Of a stretch of DNA of 64,000 nt, positions 26,426 through 35,202 are shown piece by piece (the stretch's first letter is position 1; every line of letters starts with the position of its first letter). The translations under genes were made by a program, and so were the position numbers. The DNA comes from Streptomyces panaciradicis (lineage in GTDB: Bacteria > Actinomycetota > Actinomycetes > Streptomycetales > Streptomycetaceae): the NCBI RefSeq assembly GCF_023516615.1, contig NZ_JAMGBF010000067.1, forward strand, positions 35,452 to 99,451. The letters run 5' to 3'. The notes below the pieces were generated by a model, which saw only the letters and a list, made by a program, of their open reading frames with translations, was not told the origin of the DNA and made no database searches.

Positions 26426-26439
26426 GCAAGCATGCTTGC
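26426..26439. promoter_or_regulatory. Perfect palindrome GCAAGCATGCTTGC, candidate TetR operator
   Basis: A 14-bp perfect palindrome lies 32 bp upstream of the first gene of the acyl-CoA operon, in an AT-rich patch (an ATTAATTTGCA stretch follows). The operon ends with its own TetR gene. Length, symmetry and position fit a TetR-type operator covering the promoter. I see no second copy in the window. Confidence 0.55.
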
Positions 26440-26595
26440 ATTAATTTGCACGCCGGGTGCCCTCGGCACCCTGCGGGTGGGCGTCGGGCTTCGGGGGTCG
26501 CCGGGAGTCGGGGGCCGCCTACGGCGTCAGGAGCCGAAGGTCACCGCCGGGACATCAGGCCCCGGTACCGGGCCCAGGCGGCCGGCGTCAGGGGG

Positions 26596-27531
26596 TCAGG
26601 CTTCTGGGGCCGTTGCCGGGAGCTTTGCTTTGCCTCGGCCTATCTGGGTTCTGACCGCTCCCATGCTTGCCGCGATGACCAGGGCGATCGCCGCGACCTG
26701 GACGGCGGACAGGGTCTGGCCGAGGACGAGGAAGCCGGCCGAGGCCGCGAGGGCCGGTTCCAGGCTCATCAGGATGGCGAAGGTGGAGGCGGGCAGCCGG
26801 CGCAGGGCGAGCAGTTCCAGGGTGTAGGGCAGCACCGACGACATCAGGGCGACGGCCGCGCCCAGCCCGATGGTCACCGGGTCGGTCAGCTTGGACCCGG
26901 ACTCGGCGATGCCCAGCGGGAGGACGAGCAGCGCGCCCACCGCCATGGCCAGCGCCAGCCCGTCGGCCTGCGGGAACCGCTGCCCGGTGCGCGCGCTGAA
27001 GACGATGTACGTCGCCCACATGGCGCCCGCGCCGAGCGCGAAGGCCACGCCGACGAGGTCGAGGTCGCCGAAGCCCCCGCCGCCGAGGAGGAAGACGCCG
27101 GCGAGGGCGAGGGCGGCCCACAGGGCGTTGAGCGCCCGGCGGGAGGCCAGCACCGACAGGGCCAGCGGCCCGAGGACCTCCAGGGTGACCGCGGCGCCCA
27201 GCGGGATGCGGACGAGGGCCTGGTAGAACAGGCCGTTCATCGCGCCGAGGGTGACGCCGAAGACGATCACCGTGCCCCAGTCGGCGCGGGAGTGGCCGCG
27301 CAGCCGGGGCCGGCAGAACACCAGCAGCACGACGGCCGCCGCGAGCAGCCGCAGCGTGACGACGCCCAGCGCGCCGGCCCGCGGCATCAGGTTCACCGCG
27401 ACCGCGGCACCGAACTGCACGGAGACACCGCCCGCCAGCACCAGGCCGACCGGGCCGAGGGAGCCGCCGGGGCGCGGCGGACCGCCGACGGCCTGCGACG
27501 CGGCGGGAGTGGTCGTGCTGGAGCTGGTCAC
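26596..27531 (-). CDS. EamA/RhtA-type drug/metabolite transporter
   Basis: The 311-residue protein has two EamA repeats of five membrane helices each, for example SLGPVGLVLAGGVSVQFGAA, VTLEVLGPLALSVLAS and a second-half LMSLEPALAASAGFLVLGQT. The MSLEPALAA motif is typical of amino-acid (threonine/homoserine) and metabolite exporters of the RhtA group. It is a single-gene unit, starting at GTG 27531. Substrate unknown. Confidence 0.8.
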   Translation of the reverse strand: MTSSSTTTPAASQAVGGPPRPGGSLGPVGLVLAGGVSVQFGAAVAVNLMPRAGALGVVTLRLLAAAVVLLVFCRPRLRGHSRADWGTVIVFGVTLGAMNGLFYQALVRIPLGAAVTLEVLGPLALSVLASRRALNALWAALALAGVFLLGGGGFGDLDLVGVAFALGAGAMWATYIVFSARTGQRFPQADGLALAMAVGALLVLPLGIAESGSKLTDPVTIGLGAAVALMSSVLPYTLELLALRRLPASTFAILMSLEPALAASAGFLVLGQTLSAVQVAAIALVIAASMGAVRTQIGRGKAKLPATAPEA

Positions 27532-27587
27532 GGGCTGTCCAGGGTGCTCGGCTCGGGTTTCGTTCAGCGTGATGTACTGCCGAGTCC

Positions 27588-27600
27588 AGGCTAATAGCCT
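27588..27600. promoter_or_regulatory. Palindrome AGGCTA-A-TAGCCT upstream of the EamA gene
   Basis: Six-base perfect arms around one A lie 57 bp upstream of GTG 27531, in the only AT-richer part of this 150-bp gap. Position and symmetry fit an operator, but I know no regulator for it. Confidence 0.35.
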
Positions 27601-27682
27601 TTGTCAGGCCCGTAAACCCGGTATGGGACTGTCCCGCACTGTGGAATCCGTGGACCTTGTCGACCCCCTCGCCTCGTGGGCC

Positions 27683-29689
27683 TCAGATGCCGGGCCAGGG
27701 TTCCTCCTCGCGGAAGAGGGGGCGCCCGTCATCGAGGGTCACGGGGACCGCGCCGGGGGCGTAGGGGTCGTGGGCGGCCTGCGCGTAGGGGTAGTACGCC
27801 GGCTCCTGCCAGGTGCCGTACGGCTCGTACACGTAGACCGTCTGCGCCTGCTCCGGGGCCGGCTGCTGTTCCACGAACAGGGGCATGCGCAGTTCGCCGG
27901 TGTCGGTGACCGCGTTGTTCTGGGAGCGGTGCAGCCGGGCGTACGCGCCGCCCCGCGCGAGCAGGTCCTCGTGCCGGCCGGTCTCGACGATCCGGCCCCG
28001 GTCGACGACCAGGATGCGGTCGGCGTCGGGGGCGAGGTTGAGGTCGTGGGTGATCATGATGGTCGTACGGCCCGCCATCAGGCGGCGCAGCGGCTTGACG
28101 ACCCGGCGGGCGGCCATGGCGTCGAGGCCGGTCGTGGGCTCGTCCAGGACCAGGACCGGGGAGTCGCGCAGGATCGCCCGCGCGATGGCGAGGCGCTGGA
28201 GCTGCCCGCCGGACAGCCGGGCCGAGTGGGGGTCGACCCGGGTGTCGTAGCCGTCGGGGAGCCGGACGACGAAGTCGTGCGCGTCCGCCGCCCGCGCGGC
28301 CTCCTCGATGGCGTGGTCACTGGCGCCGGGGCGGCCGCAGGCGATGTTGGCGCGGACGGTGTCGTGCAGGACGAGCGTCTCCTGCGGCAGGAGTGTGACG
28401 TACTCGCGCAGCCGGGCCAGCGGCAGGTCCCGGACCGGTGTGCCGTCCAGGAGTACGTCGCCGGCGTCCGGGTCGTAGAAGCGGAGCAGGAGTTTGGAGA
28501 CCGTGGACTTGCCGGCGCCGCTCGGGCCGGTGACGATCACCAGCTCGCCGGGGGCGACCGTGAAGGACAGGTCCCGCAGGGCGACGGTGTCGGCGCCCGG
28601 GTAGGTGAAGGAGACGTCGCGGACCTCGACGGCGCCGTCGGGGCGGCCGGTCACGGCGGCGTGACGGGGGTCGGCGACGGCGGGGCGGACGTCGAGGATC
28701 TCGATCAGCCGCTCGGCGCCGGCGGTCGCGGCGGTGACCGTCAGGCCGAGCTGGGCCAGCCCGCGGACCGGCGGGTAGAGGTAGCCGAGGAAGGCGGAGA
28801 AGGCGAGCAGCTGGCCCAGCGTCATACGGCCGGTGGAGATCTCCCAGGCGCCGATGCCGATCACCGCGAGCACGCAGACGGTCTCGATGACGGCGACGAG
28901 CTGCTGGTACGCCTCGTTCAGGCGGGTGGAGCGCACCGAGGCGCGGAACCAGGCGTTCGCCTCCTCGCCCAGCCGGCGGCGTTCGGCGTCCCGGCGGTCG
29001 TACGCCTGGGTGAGCACGATGTTGGACAGGGACTCCTCGACGACGGAGGTGATCGCGCCGTCGGCGACCCGGCCGTCGCGCGAGACGTCCTTGATGGAGC
29101 CGGAGAACCGGCGGGCCGCCAGCCAGAACAGCGGGGCCAGGACGAAGGTGGCGGCGGCCAGGTCCCAGCGCAGCCAGAAGGCGGCGGCCGCGTAGAAGAG
29201 GGCGGAGAAGGCGGCGGACGCGGCGCCGACCAGCCCGGAGACGACCATCGTCTCGATCGCCTCGACGTCACTGGTCAGCCGGGACAACAGGTCGCCCTGG
29301 CGGTGGCGTTGGAAGAAGTGCGGGGGCAACTGCTGTACGTGGTCGAAGACGTGCTCGCGCAGTCTCATCACGAACCGTTCGGTGACCCAGGCGGCGAGGG
29401 AGTTGCCGGCGTAGGCGACGACCGCGCCGACGACCGCGACCACGAGCCACTTCGCGGCCGGGCCCCAGAAGGCGGCCAGTGATCCCTTCTGCAGGGCGTT
29501 GTCGGTCAGGTCGCTGAAGACCAGGATCGCCTCGGTCTCGGCGAGCGCGGCGAGCACGGTGCACGCCCAGACCAGCAGCAGCCAGCGGCGCAGCCCTCCG
29601 GTCAGCGGCCAGAAACGGCGGAAAGCGGCACGGGCCGGAATCGTGGGAGTGCCGTACTCGCACTCCTCGTCATCCTCGTCCATATCCAT
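27683..29689 (-). CDS. ABC exporter with fused membrane and ATPase domains
   Basis: The 668-residue half-transporter has an acidic N-terminus (MDMDEDDEECEYG), a six-helix exporter domain (residues about 30-310), an ATPase domain, and a Tyr/Pro-rich tail. ATPase motifs are VTGPSGAGKSTVSK, LLPQETLVL, LSGGQLQRLAIA, LVLDEPTTGLD and ITHDLN. It has no C39 peptidase domain. It probably homodimerises. The tail, rich in Tyr and Pro, is unusual. ATG 29689 follows GGAGGG. The 43-codon peptide gene directly upstream on the same strand makes the peptide, or a product from it, a candidate cargo; this is inference. Confidence 0.85.
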   Translation of the reverse strand: MDMDEDDEECEYGTPTIPARAAFRRFWPLTGGLRRWLLLVWACTVLAALAETEAILVFSDLTDNALQKGSLAAFWGPAAKWLVVAVVGAVVAYAGNSLAAWVTERFVMRLREHVFDHVQQLPPHFFQRHRQGDLLSRLTSDVEAIETMVVSGLVGAASAAFSALFYAAAAFWLRWDLAAATFVLAPLFWLAARRFSGSIKDVSRDGRVADGAITSVVEESLSNIVLTQAYDRRDAERRRLGEEANAWFRASVRSTRLNEAYQQLVAVIETVCVLAVIGIGAWEISTGRMTLGQLLAFSAFLGYLYPPVRGLAQLGLTVTAATAGAERLIEILDVRPAVADPRHAAVTGRPDGAVEVRDVSFTYPGADTVALRDLSFTVAPGELVIVTGPSGAGKSTVSKLLLRFYDPDAGDVLLDGTPVRDLPLARLREYVTLLPQETLVLHDTVRANIACGRPGASDHAIEEAARAADAHDFVVRLPDGYDTRVDPHSARLSGGQLQRLAIARAILRDSPVLVLDEPTTGLDAMAARRVVKPLRRLMAGRTTIMITHDLNLAPDADRILVVDRGRIVETGRHEDLLARGGAYARLHRSQNNAVTDTGELRMPLFVEQQPAPEQAQTVYVYEPYGTWQEPAYYPYAQAAHDPYAPGAVPVTLDDGRPLFREEEPWPGI

Positions 29690-29751
29690 GGCGTATTCCC
29701 TCCGCTTTCGGTCGCTGGAATCGGCTGCGAAAGTCGACGAATTCGCAAGCG

Positions 29752-29784
29752 GAGAGGACCGGCGGAAAAACCGCCGGTCCTCTC
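29752..29784 (-). terminator. 14-bp perfect hairpin between the peptide gene and the ABC exporter
   Basis: GAGAGGACCGGCGG at 29752-29765 pairs perfectly with 29771-29784 around an AAAAA loop (TTTTT on the transcribed strand). It lies 10 bp past the peptide stop and 63 bp before the exporter start. No T-run follows, so partial termination or 3'-end protection of an abundant peptide mRNA is likely, with readthrough giving less exporter mRNA. Confidence 0.65.
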
Positions 29785-29793
29785 AGAACTCAC

Positions 29794-29925
29794 TCAGTGG
29801 TCGTCGCCGCCGGGGATCGGCTTCGGCACCGGGGGCTTGGGGTGCTTCTTCTTGGGCTTCGGCGGCGGCGGGGGGAGCTGCTTCTTGGGCTTCGGGGGCA
29901 GCGGGGCGAGCTTCTTGAGGCTCAT
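29794..29925 (-). CDS. Small Lys/Pro-rich peptide upstream of an ABC exporter
   Basis: This 43-codon gene starts at ATG 29925, with AGGAG seven bases upstream, and stops at 29796. The product begins MSLKKLAPLPPKPKK, repeats the block PPKPKK twice, continues HPKPPVPKPIP, and ends GGDDH. By my count it has 17 Pro and 11 Lys, no Cys, Thr or aromatic residue, and a single Ser. It would form a cationic polyproline-II rod. There is no signal peptide; the C-terminal Gly-Gly is not at a leader position. A perfect hairpin follows, then the exporter gene. It could be a secreted peptide, a scaffold bound by the acidic exporter N-terminus, or a regulator. No maturation enzyme is adjacent. Confidence 0.6.
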   Translation of the reverse strand: MSLKKLAPLPPKPKKQLPPPPPKPKKKHPKPPVPKPIPGGDDH

Positions 29926-30060
29926 TCCGACTCCTAGCGTTTCGCAGTTCAATGGTTCGGGAATTCCGCGTCCGGCTCCCCGACACCGATGAACCTACAT
30001 GCCCCGCAACTCAAGCGACGGCAAAGTCGGCGCGGAAATGGCAAGCAGGCGCTGTGAATA

Positions 30061-30118
30061 CCTTGGAGAATCCTTGGAGCGCCCGCCGAACCTGAGAGTT
30101 CTCTTATGAACCTGAGAG
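30061..30118. repeat. Two sets of direct repeats upstream of the peptide gene
   Basis: CCTTGGAG occurs at 30061-30068 and 30072-30079, 11 bp apart. GAACCTGAGAG occurs at 30088-30098 and 30108-30118, 20 bp apart. Both spacings are close to whole helical turns, as in tandem activator sites. They lie between the end of the FAD/FeS oxidase gene (30150) and the peptide gene (29925), about 135-195 bp upstream of the latter. The rest of 29926-30149 shows no gene. Confidence 0.45.
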
Positions 30119-30149
30119 AAACCTTTTGGAGAACGTCAGTCGAGCCCCC

Positions 30150-33100
30150 TCAGTCGAGACCCTCGGCAAGCAGCTGGGCGAGATGCCGGGCCCGTACTCC
30201 GGCCAGCTGCTCCAGCTGGGTCCGGCACGAGAAGCCGTCGGCCAGCACCTCGGCCCCCTCCGCCGCCGCGCGGACGGCCGGCAGCAGCTGCTCCTCCGCG
30301 CAGGCCGCCGACACCGCGAAGTGGCCTTTCTCGAAGCCGAAGTTGCCCGCGAGCCCGCAGCAGCCGCCGGTCAGTTCGCCGGTGAGTCCGGCGGCCGCGC
30401 GCAGGCGGCGGTCGGGGGCGTCGCCGAGGACCGCGTGCTGGTGGCAGTGGGTCTGCCCGGTGACCGGGCGGTCGAGGGCGGGCGGGGTCCAGTCGGGCGC
30501 GTACCGCTCAAGCGCCTCGGCGAACGTGACGACCGAGGCGGCGAGGCGGGCCGCGCGCGGGTCGTCGTGCAGCAGCTCGGGAAGGTCCGTGCGCAGGGCA
30601 GCGGCGCAGCTCGGCTCCAGGACGACGAACGCCGGGACTGTCTCCAGCCGCGGGTCGAGGAAGGGGGCCAGGAGGTCCAGGGTGCGACGCAACACCGCAC
30701 GCGCGCGGTCGAGTTGGCCGGTCGAGAGGTACGTCAGCCCGCAGCAGACGCGGGAGCGGCGGGAGGTCAGCGGGTTCGCGCCGTACCCCCACGCCTCACC
30801 TTCGGGCATCTGCTCCACCCGCGCCTTCCACTTGAAGCGCGGCGGCTGCATCACCATCAGCCCGGCCGCCTCCAGCACCTTCAGGGCCGCCTTCCCCACC
30901 TCGGGCGCGAAGTGCTCGGTGAAGGTGTCGGGCCACAGGGCGACGACGGGCGGGAAGTCGTCATCGGTGTCATCGGCGCAGTCGGCGTCATCGACGTCGT
31001 CCGTGACCCCGTCCGCGGACTCGGGGTCGTCGGTGTCGTGCGGGTGCCGGGCGTCGGCCGGGCCGCCCCGCAGCTTCCACTCGGCCGTCATCCGCCGCAC
31101 CTGTTCCACGGTCCTGCGCGTCCACCACCGGCTGAACGTCTCCGGCGCGATCCGCGGCAGCTCCCGCTCGGGCGCGATCCCGCCCAGCCGCTTGGCGAGG
31201 GCCGCCAACGGCCCCACCGAGGCGAGCGCGTTGACCAGGCCGGCCGTCCGGGTCCGCGTCACCCAGCGCAGCCACAGCGGCAGCCATCCCATGCTGTAGT
31301 GCGCGGCCGGGCGGCGTCGTCCCGCGTAGTGGTGGTGCAGGAACTCCGCCTTGTACGTGGCCATGTCGACCTCGACCGGGCAGTCGGAACGGCATCCCTT
31401 GCAGGACAGGCACAGATCCAGCGCGTCCCGCACCTCCGTCGACCGCCAGCCGTCGGTGATCACCTCGCCGGCCAGCATCTCGTGCAGCAGCCGGGCACGC
31501 CCGCGCGTGGAGTGCTCCTCCTCGCCGGTCGCCCGGAAGGACGGGCACATCACGGAGGCGCCGGCGGCGGATGTCGTACGGCACTTGGCGACGCCCACGC
31601 AGCGCCGCACCGCGGCCGCGAAGTCGCCGCCGTCCGCCGGGTAGCCGAAGGCCACGTCGACCGGCTCGCGCGGCAGGACCGAGAAGCGGAGGTTGCCGTC
31701 GAGGGGGGCGGGGCGGACCAGCATGCCGGGGTTGAGGAGGTCGTCGGGGTCCCAGAGGGCCTTCGCCCGCTCGAAGAGGGCGATCAGTTCGGGGCCGTAC
31801 ATCCTCGGCAGCAGCTCCGCCCGCGCCTGTCCGTCGCCGTGCTCGCCGGACAGCGATCCGCCGTGGGCCACGACGAGTTCGGCCAGTTCCTCCGAGAAGC
31901 GGCGGAAGCGGGCGACGCCCGCCGCGGTCAGCAGGTCGAAGTCGATGCGGACGTGGATGCAGCCGTCGCCGAAGTGGCCGTACGGCGTCCCGCGCAGGCC
32001 GTGGTCCGTCAACAGCCCCCGGAAGTCCCGCAGATACGCGCCGAGCCGCGCGGGCGGCACCGCGCAGTCCTCCCAGCCGGGCCATGCCTCGGTGCCGTCC
32101 GGCATGCGCGTCGCCGTACCGCTCGCGTCCTCGCGGATGCGCCACAGTGCCCGCTGCCCGGCCGGATCGGTCACGATCAGCGAGTCCAGGACGTCCGCCG
32201 CCCGCACGATCGCCTCCGCACGCGCGCGTGCCTCGGGCGCCGACTCCCCTCCCGCCTCGACGAACAGCCATGCGCCGCCCCTCGGCAGCCCGGCCGACGA
32301 CGCCGCGGGGACCAGGTCCGCCGCCATCCCCTCGACCGTGAGCGGCCGGTGGGGCAGCAGCCCCGCCGCGGCCTCGGCGGCCGCGCTCTCGTCCGTGTAG
32401 CCCAGGACGGCCAGCGCCCGCGCGCGGGGTGCCTCCACGAGTCGTACGACCGCCTCCGTGAGCACCCCGAGGGTGCCCTCGCTGCCGCAGAAGGAGCGGG
32501 CGACGTCCGCGCCCTTCTCGGGCAGCAGCGCGTCCAGCGCGTAGCCGGAGATACGGCGGGGCAGCTCCGGGAAGCCGGTCCGCAGCCGCGCCAACTCGCC
32601 CTCCACCAGCGCCCGCAGGCCCTCCGGCGCCCCGGCCCACTCCCGCCCGAGCCGCAGCCGCTCGCCGCGCGCGGTGACCACGTCCAGCTCCCGCACGCTG
32701 TCGGCCGTCGTCCCCCAGGCCACCGAGTGGGAGCCGCACGCGTTGTTGCCGATCATTCCGCCGAGGGTGCAGCGGCTGTGCGTGGAGGGGTCGGGGCCGA
32801 AGCGCAGGCCGTGCGGGGCGGCGGCCTCCTGGAGGCGGTCCAGGACGAGTCCGGGCTGGACCACGGCCGTACGCGCCTCGGGGTCGACGGCCAGCAGGCG
32901 GTTCATATGACGGGTGAAGTCCAGTACGACACCGGTGCCGGTCGCCTGTCCCGCGATCGACGTGCCTCCGCCGCGCGGCACGACCGGCACCCCGCGCTCC
33001 CGGCACACCGCCAGCACGGCCGCCACGTCGTCCGCGTCCCGGGGCGCGACCACCCCCAGCGGGACGCGCCGGTAGTTCGACGCGTCCATCGTCGCCAGCG

Positions 33101-33170
33101 CCCGGGACACGGCGTCGAAGCCGACCTCGCCCCGGACGGCCCCCCGCAGCTCCGCCTCGAGATCCGTCAT
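30150..33170 (-). CDS. FAD-linked oxidase / iron-sulfur / CCG three-domain dehydrogenase (D-lactate or glycolate type)
   Basis: The 1006-residue protein is a fusion. An FAD-binding PCMH domain (about 35-210, with PRGGGTSIAGQATG and GNNACGSHSVAWGT) is followed by a flavin C-terminal domain (GHFGDGCIHVRIDFDLL, SLSGEHGDGQARAELLP). A ferredoxin-like part has CVGVAKCRTTSAAGASVMCP and CLSCKGCRSDCP. The C-terminal CCG-type domain has RVCCGLTY and GGCCGLAGNFGFEKGH. Such proteins (Dld-II/GlcDEF-like, YdiJ-like) oxidise D-2-hydroxyacids and pass electrons to the membrane chain. An acidic insert, almost only Asp with Ala/Val, interrupts the C-terminal part near residue 708-735. Start ATG 33170. Confidence 0.85.
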   Translation of the reverse strand: MTDLEAELRGAVRGEVGFDAVSRALATMDASNYRRVPLGVVAPRDADDVAAVLAVCRERGVPVVPRGGGTSIAGQATGTGVVLDFTRHMNRLLAVDPEARTAVVQPGLVLDRLQEAAAPHGLRFGPDPSTHSRCTLGGMIGNNACGSHSVAWGTTADSVRELDVVTARGERLRLGREWAGAPEGLRALVEGELARLRTGFPELPRRISGYALDALLPEKGADVARSFCGSEGTLGVLTEAVVRLVEAPRARALAVLGYTDESAAAEAAAGLLPHRPLTVEGMAADLVPAASSAGLPRGGAWLFVEAGGESAPEARARAEAIVRAADVLDSLIVTDPAGQRALWRIREDASGTATRMPDGTEAWPGWEDCAVPPARLGAYLRDFRGLLTDHGLRGTPYGHFGDGCIHVRIDFDLLTAAGVARFRRFSEELAELVVAHGGSLSGEHGDGQARAELLPRMYGPELIALFERAKALWDPDDLLNPGMLVRPAPLDGNLRFSVLPREPVDVAFGYPADGGDFAAAVRRCVGVAKCRTTSAAGASVMCPSFRATGEEEHSTRGRARLLHEMLAGEVITDGWRSTEVRDALDLCLSCKGCRSDCPVEVDMATYKAEFLHHHYAGRRRPAAHYSMGWLPLWLRWVTRTRTAGLVNALASVGPLAALAKRLGGIAPERELPRIAPETFSRWWTRRTVEQVRRMTAEWKLRGGPADARHPHDTDDPESADGVTDDVDDADCADDTDDDFPPVVALWPDTFTEHFAPEVGKAALKVLEAAGLMVMQPPRFKWKARVEQMPEGEAWGYGANPLTSRRSRVCCGLTYLSTGQLDRARAVLRRTLDLLAPFLDPRLETVPAFVVLEPSCAAALRTDLPELLHDDPRAARLAASVVTFAEALERYAPDWTPPALDRPVTGQTHCHQHAVLGDAPDRRLRAAAGLTGELTGGCCGLAGNFGFEKGHFAVSAACAEEQLLPAVRAAAEGAEVLADGFSCRTQLEQLAGVRARHLAQLLAEGLD

Positions 33171-33291
33171 GCCCCCAGCATGCATCCCGCCACTGACAGT
33201 GACGACCGCTCTGTCCACCGGACGCTCACCGATGAGGGGACAGAAACTGTGAACGGATTCCGAACCTTCCCAATTCGATCACGAACTCCCA

Positions 33292-33297
33292 TATAGT
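33292..33297 (+). promoter_or_regulatory. -10-like TATAGT upstream of the conservon
   Basis: TATAGT lies in a locally AT-rich patch, about 120 bp before the kinase start at 33418. I see no clear -35 at the proper distance. Just before the start, the 5' leader repeats GAGGACC three times in 30 bp, any of which can serve as a ribosome-binding site. Confidence 0.35.
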
Positions 33298-33417
33298 GAC
33301 CGCCAGTTGAGCACCAGGTGTCTCTACTCGCTCAGCAGATGGACAGGCTCACGGCACGGACACGGACAAGGACGACCGAGGACCCCCACCGAGGACCCCC
33401 GACCGAGGACCCGACTC

Positions 33418-35202
33418 ATGACCGCCCCCCTCCAGCCCGGCGAACGTCCCTCCCTGCGCTCCCTCGCGCCCGTCCCCCTGCTCACCGCCGTGCTGGCCGC
33501 CCTCGCGGTGGCCGGCGCGGTCGCCCGGACCCCCCAGGCGCAGCGCCTGCCGCTCGCCCTCGGCGCGGGCGCCGGGGCCCTGCTGCTGTGCGCGGCCGTC
33601 GCCGTGGCCACCCGCTCCGTCCTCACGGCCCGGATCACCCGCCGCCGGCTGGACGCCGTCACCGCCGACACCGGGCGGCTGCTGCAGGACCGGATCCGGC
33701 AGAGCGCGGAGTTCGACCAGGAACGGGTGCGGCTGACGGAGGAGCTGACCCGGGAGCGGGCCCGCCACGCCGCCGAACTCGCCCAGGAGCGCGCCCGGTC
33801 GGCCGCCGCGCTCGGTGAGGAGCGGGCACGGCAGGCCGCCGAGCACGCCGCTGTCGCCGAACGGGCCCGGCAGGCCGAGCAGGAGCGGGCCGCCGCGATC
33901 GCCGCGACCGCCAACGCGGCCGGCCGGATGCAGGCCCTGGCCACCGGGATGCTCGCCGATCTGCGCGCCATGGAGGAACGGCACGAGGACGAGGACGTCC
34001 TCGCCGATCTGCTCCACCTCGACCACCGCACCGCGCAGGCGGGCCGGATCGCCGACTCCGTCGCCGTCCTCGCCGGGGCGCGCTCCGGGCGCCGGTGGGC
34101 CCGCCCGATCGGCATGGAGTCGATCCTGCGGGGCGCCATGGGGCGGATCAGCGGCTACCGGCGGGTGCGCGTGCACTCCGCGTGCGAGGCCGCGGTCGCC
34201 GGGCACGCCGCCGAGGGTGTGATGCACGCGCTCGCCGAACTCCTCGACAACGCGGCCAACTTCTCGCCGCCGACCGCCGAGGTGCACGTCTACGTCGAGG
34301 AGGTGCCGGCCGGGGTCATCGTGTCCGTCGAGGACAGCGGGCTGGTCATGGGCGATGTGCAGATGCGCCGCGCCGAGCGCGCCGTCTCCGGTGACGTCGG
34401 CGGGCTGGGCGGCCTCACCGGCACCCGCCTCGGGCTCGCGGTCGTCGGCCGCCTCGCCCGCAAGTACGGCCTGAAGGTCTCCTACCGCCCGTCCGCCCGC
34501 GGCGGCACCGGTGTGCTGATGCTGGTACCGCAGGACATCCTCGTACCGGAACAGCCCGTCGAGCCCGCGCCGGCCGCCTCCGCACCGGCCCTCCCGGAGC
34601 CGCCCTCGGGCCGCCCGGTCGAGGGAGCGGAGTGGAGCACCGGCGAGCAGCCGGCCTCCCGGCCGCAGGGAGCTCCCCACTGGCCCTGGTTCGAGGGCAC
34701 CTCGCACGACACCGCCCACGACGACGAGCAGTGGCCCGGCGGCGACGGCTCCGGGAGCGGGAGCGGGACGGCGCTGGTGCCGTACGGGGAGGAGTGGCCG
34801 GTGTCCTACGGCTCCTCGTCGCTCGTCCCCGCGGAGACGCACCACGCCCCGGCCACCCCGGACCACGGCCCCCTGCCCCGCCACGACTCCTCCGGCCGGG
34901 ACACGGACCCCCTCCCCGACGGCCTGCCCCAGCGCCGCCGTGGCCGCGCGCTCGCGGAGGCCGAGCAGGAGCGGGCACGCGCGCGTGCCGACGAGGAGCC
35001 GCCGCGCCCCGCCGTCGTCTCCCTGGACGACCCCCTGGCCCGCGCCGCCCGGTTCAGCAGCTTCCAGCGGGCCGTACGCGGCTCGCTCTCCGACCTGGGG
35101 TCCGCGCCGGCGGAGGACACCGCCACCCCCGCGACCCCGGAGCCCGCCCCCGATCCGACCCGTACCTCCCGCCCCCACCCGGAAGGCAACGCCACCTCAT
35201 GA
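33418..35202 (+). CDS. cvnA: Conservon sensor-kinase-like protein (CvnA)
   Basis: The 594-residue protein has two N-terminal membrane helices (VPLLTAVLAALAVAGAVA and LALGAGAGALLLCAAVAVA), a long Arg/Glu-rich coiled coil (about 70-175), an HATPase domain (about 235-375), and a disordered acidic tail. N-box ELLDNAANFSPP is intact. The G-box reads VEDSGLVMG, where related kinases have Gly-x-Gly at that point, so ATP binding may be altered. In conservons this protein controls a roadblock/GTPase module. It overlaps the next gene by four bases (ATGA). Start ATG 33418 is preceded by GAGGACC repeats. Confidence 0.8.
   Translation: MTAPLQPGERPSLRSLAPVPLLTAVLAALAVAGAVARTPQAQRLPLALGAGAGALLLCAAVAVATRSVLTARITRRRLDAVTADTGRLLQDRIRQSAEFDQERVRLTEELTRERARHAAELAQERARSAAALGEERARQAAEHAAVAERARQAEQERAAAIAATANAAGRMQALATGMLADLRAMEERHEDEDVLADLLHLDHRTAQAGRIADSVAVLAGARSGRRWARPIGMESILRGAMGRISGYRRVRVHSACEAAVAGHAAEGVMHALAELLDNAANFSPPTAEVHVYVEEVPAGVIVSVEDSGLVMGDVQMRRAERAVSGDVGGLGGLTGTRLGLAVVGRLARKYGLKVSYRPSARGGTGVLMLVPQDILVPEQPVEPAPAASAPALPEPPSGRPVEGAEWSTGEQPASRPQGAPHWPWFEGTSHDTAHDDEQWPGGDGSGSGSGTALVPYGEEWPVSYGSSSLVPAETHHAPATPDHGPLPRHDSSGRDTDPLPDGLPQRRRGRALAEAEQERARARADEEPPRPAVVSLDDPLARAARFSSFQRAVRGSLSDLGSAPAEDTATPATPEPAPDPTRTSRPHPEGNATS

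Noticed and set aside
29783..29986. A 67-codon minus-strand frame over the peptide gene
   Set aside because: It is out of frame with the Lys/Pro peptide, starts without a ribosome-binding site, and ends in the hairpin.
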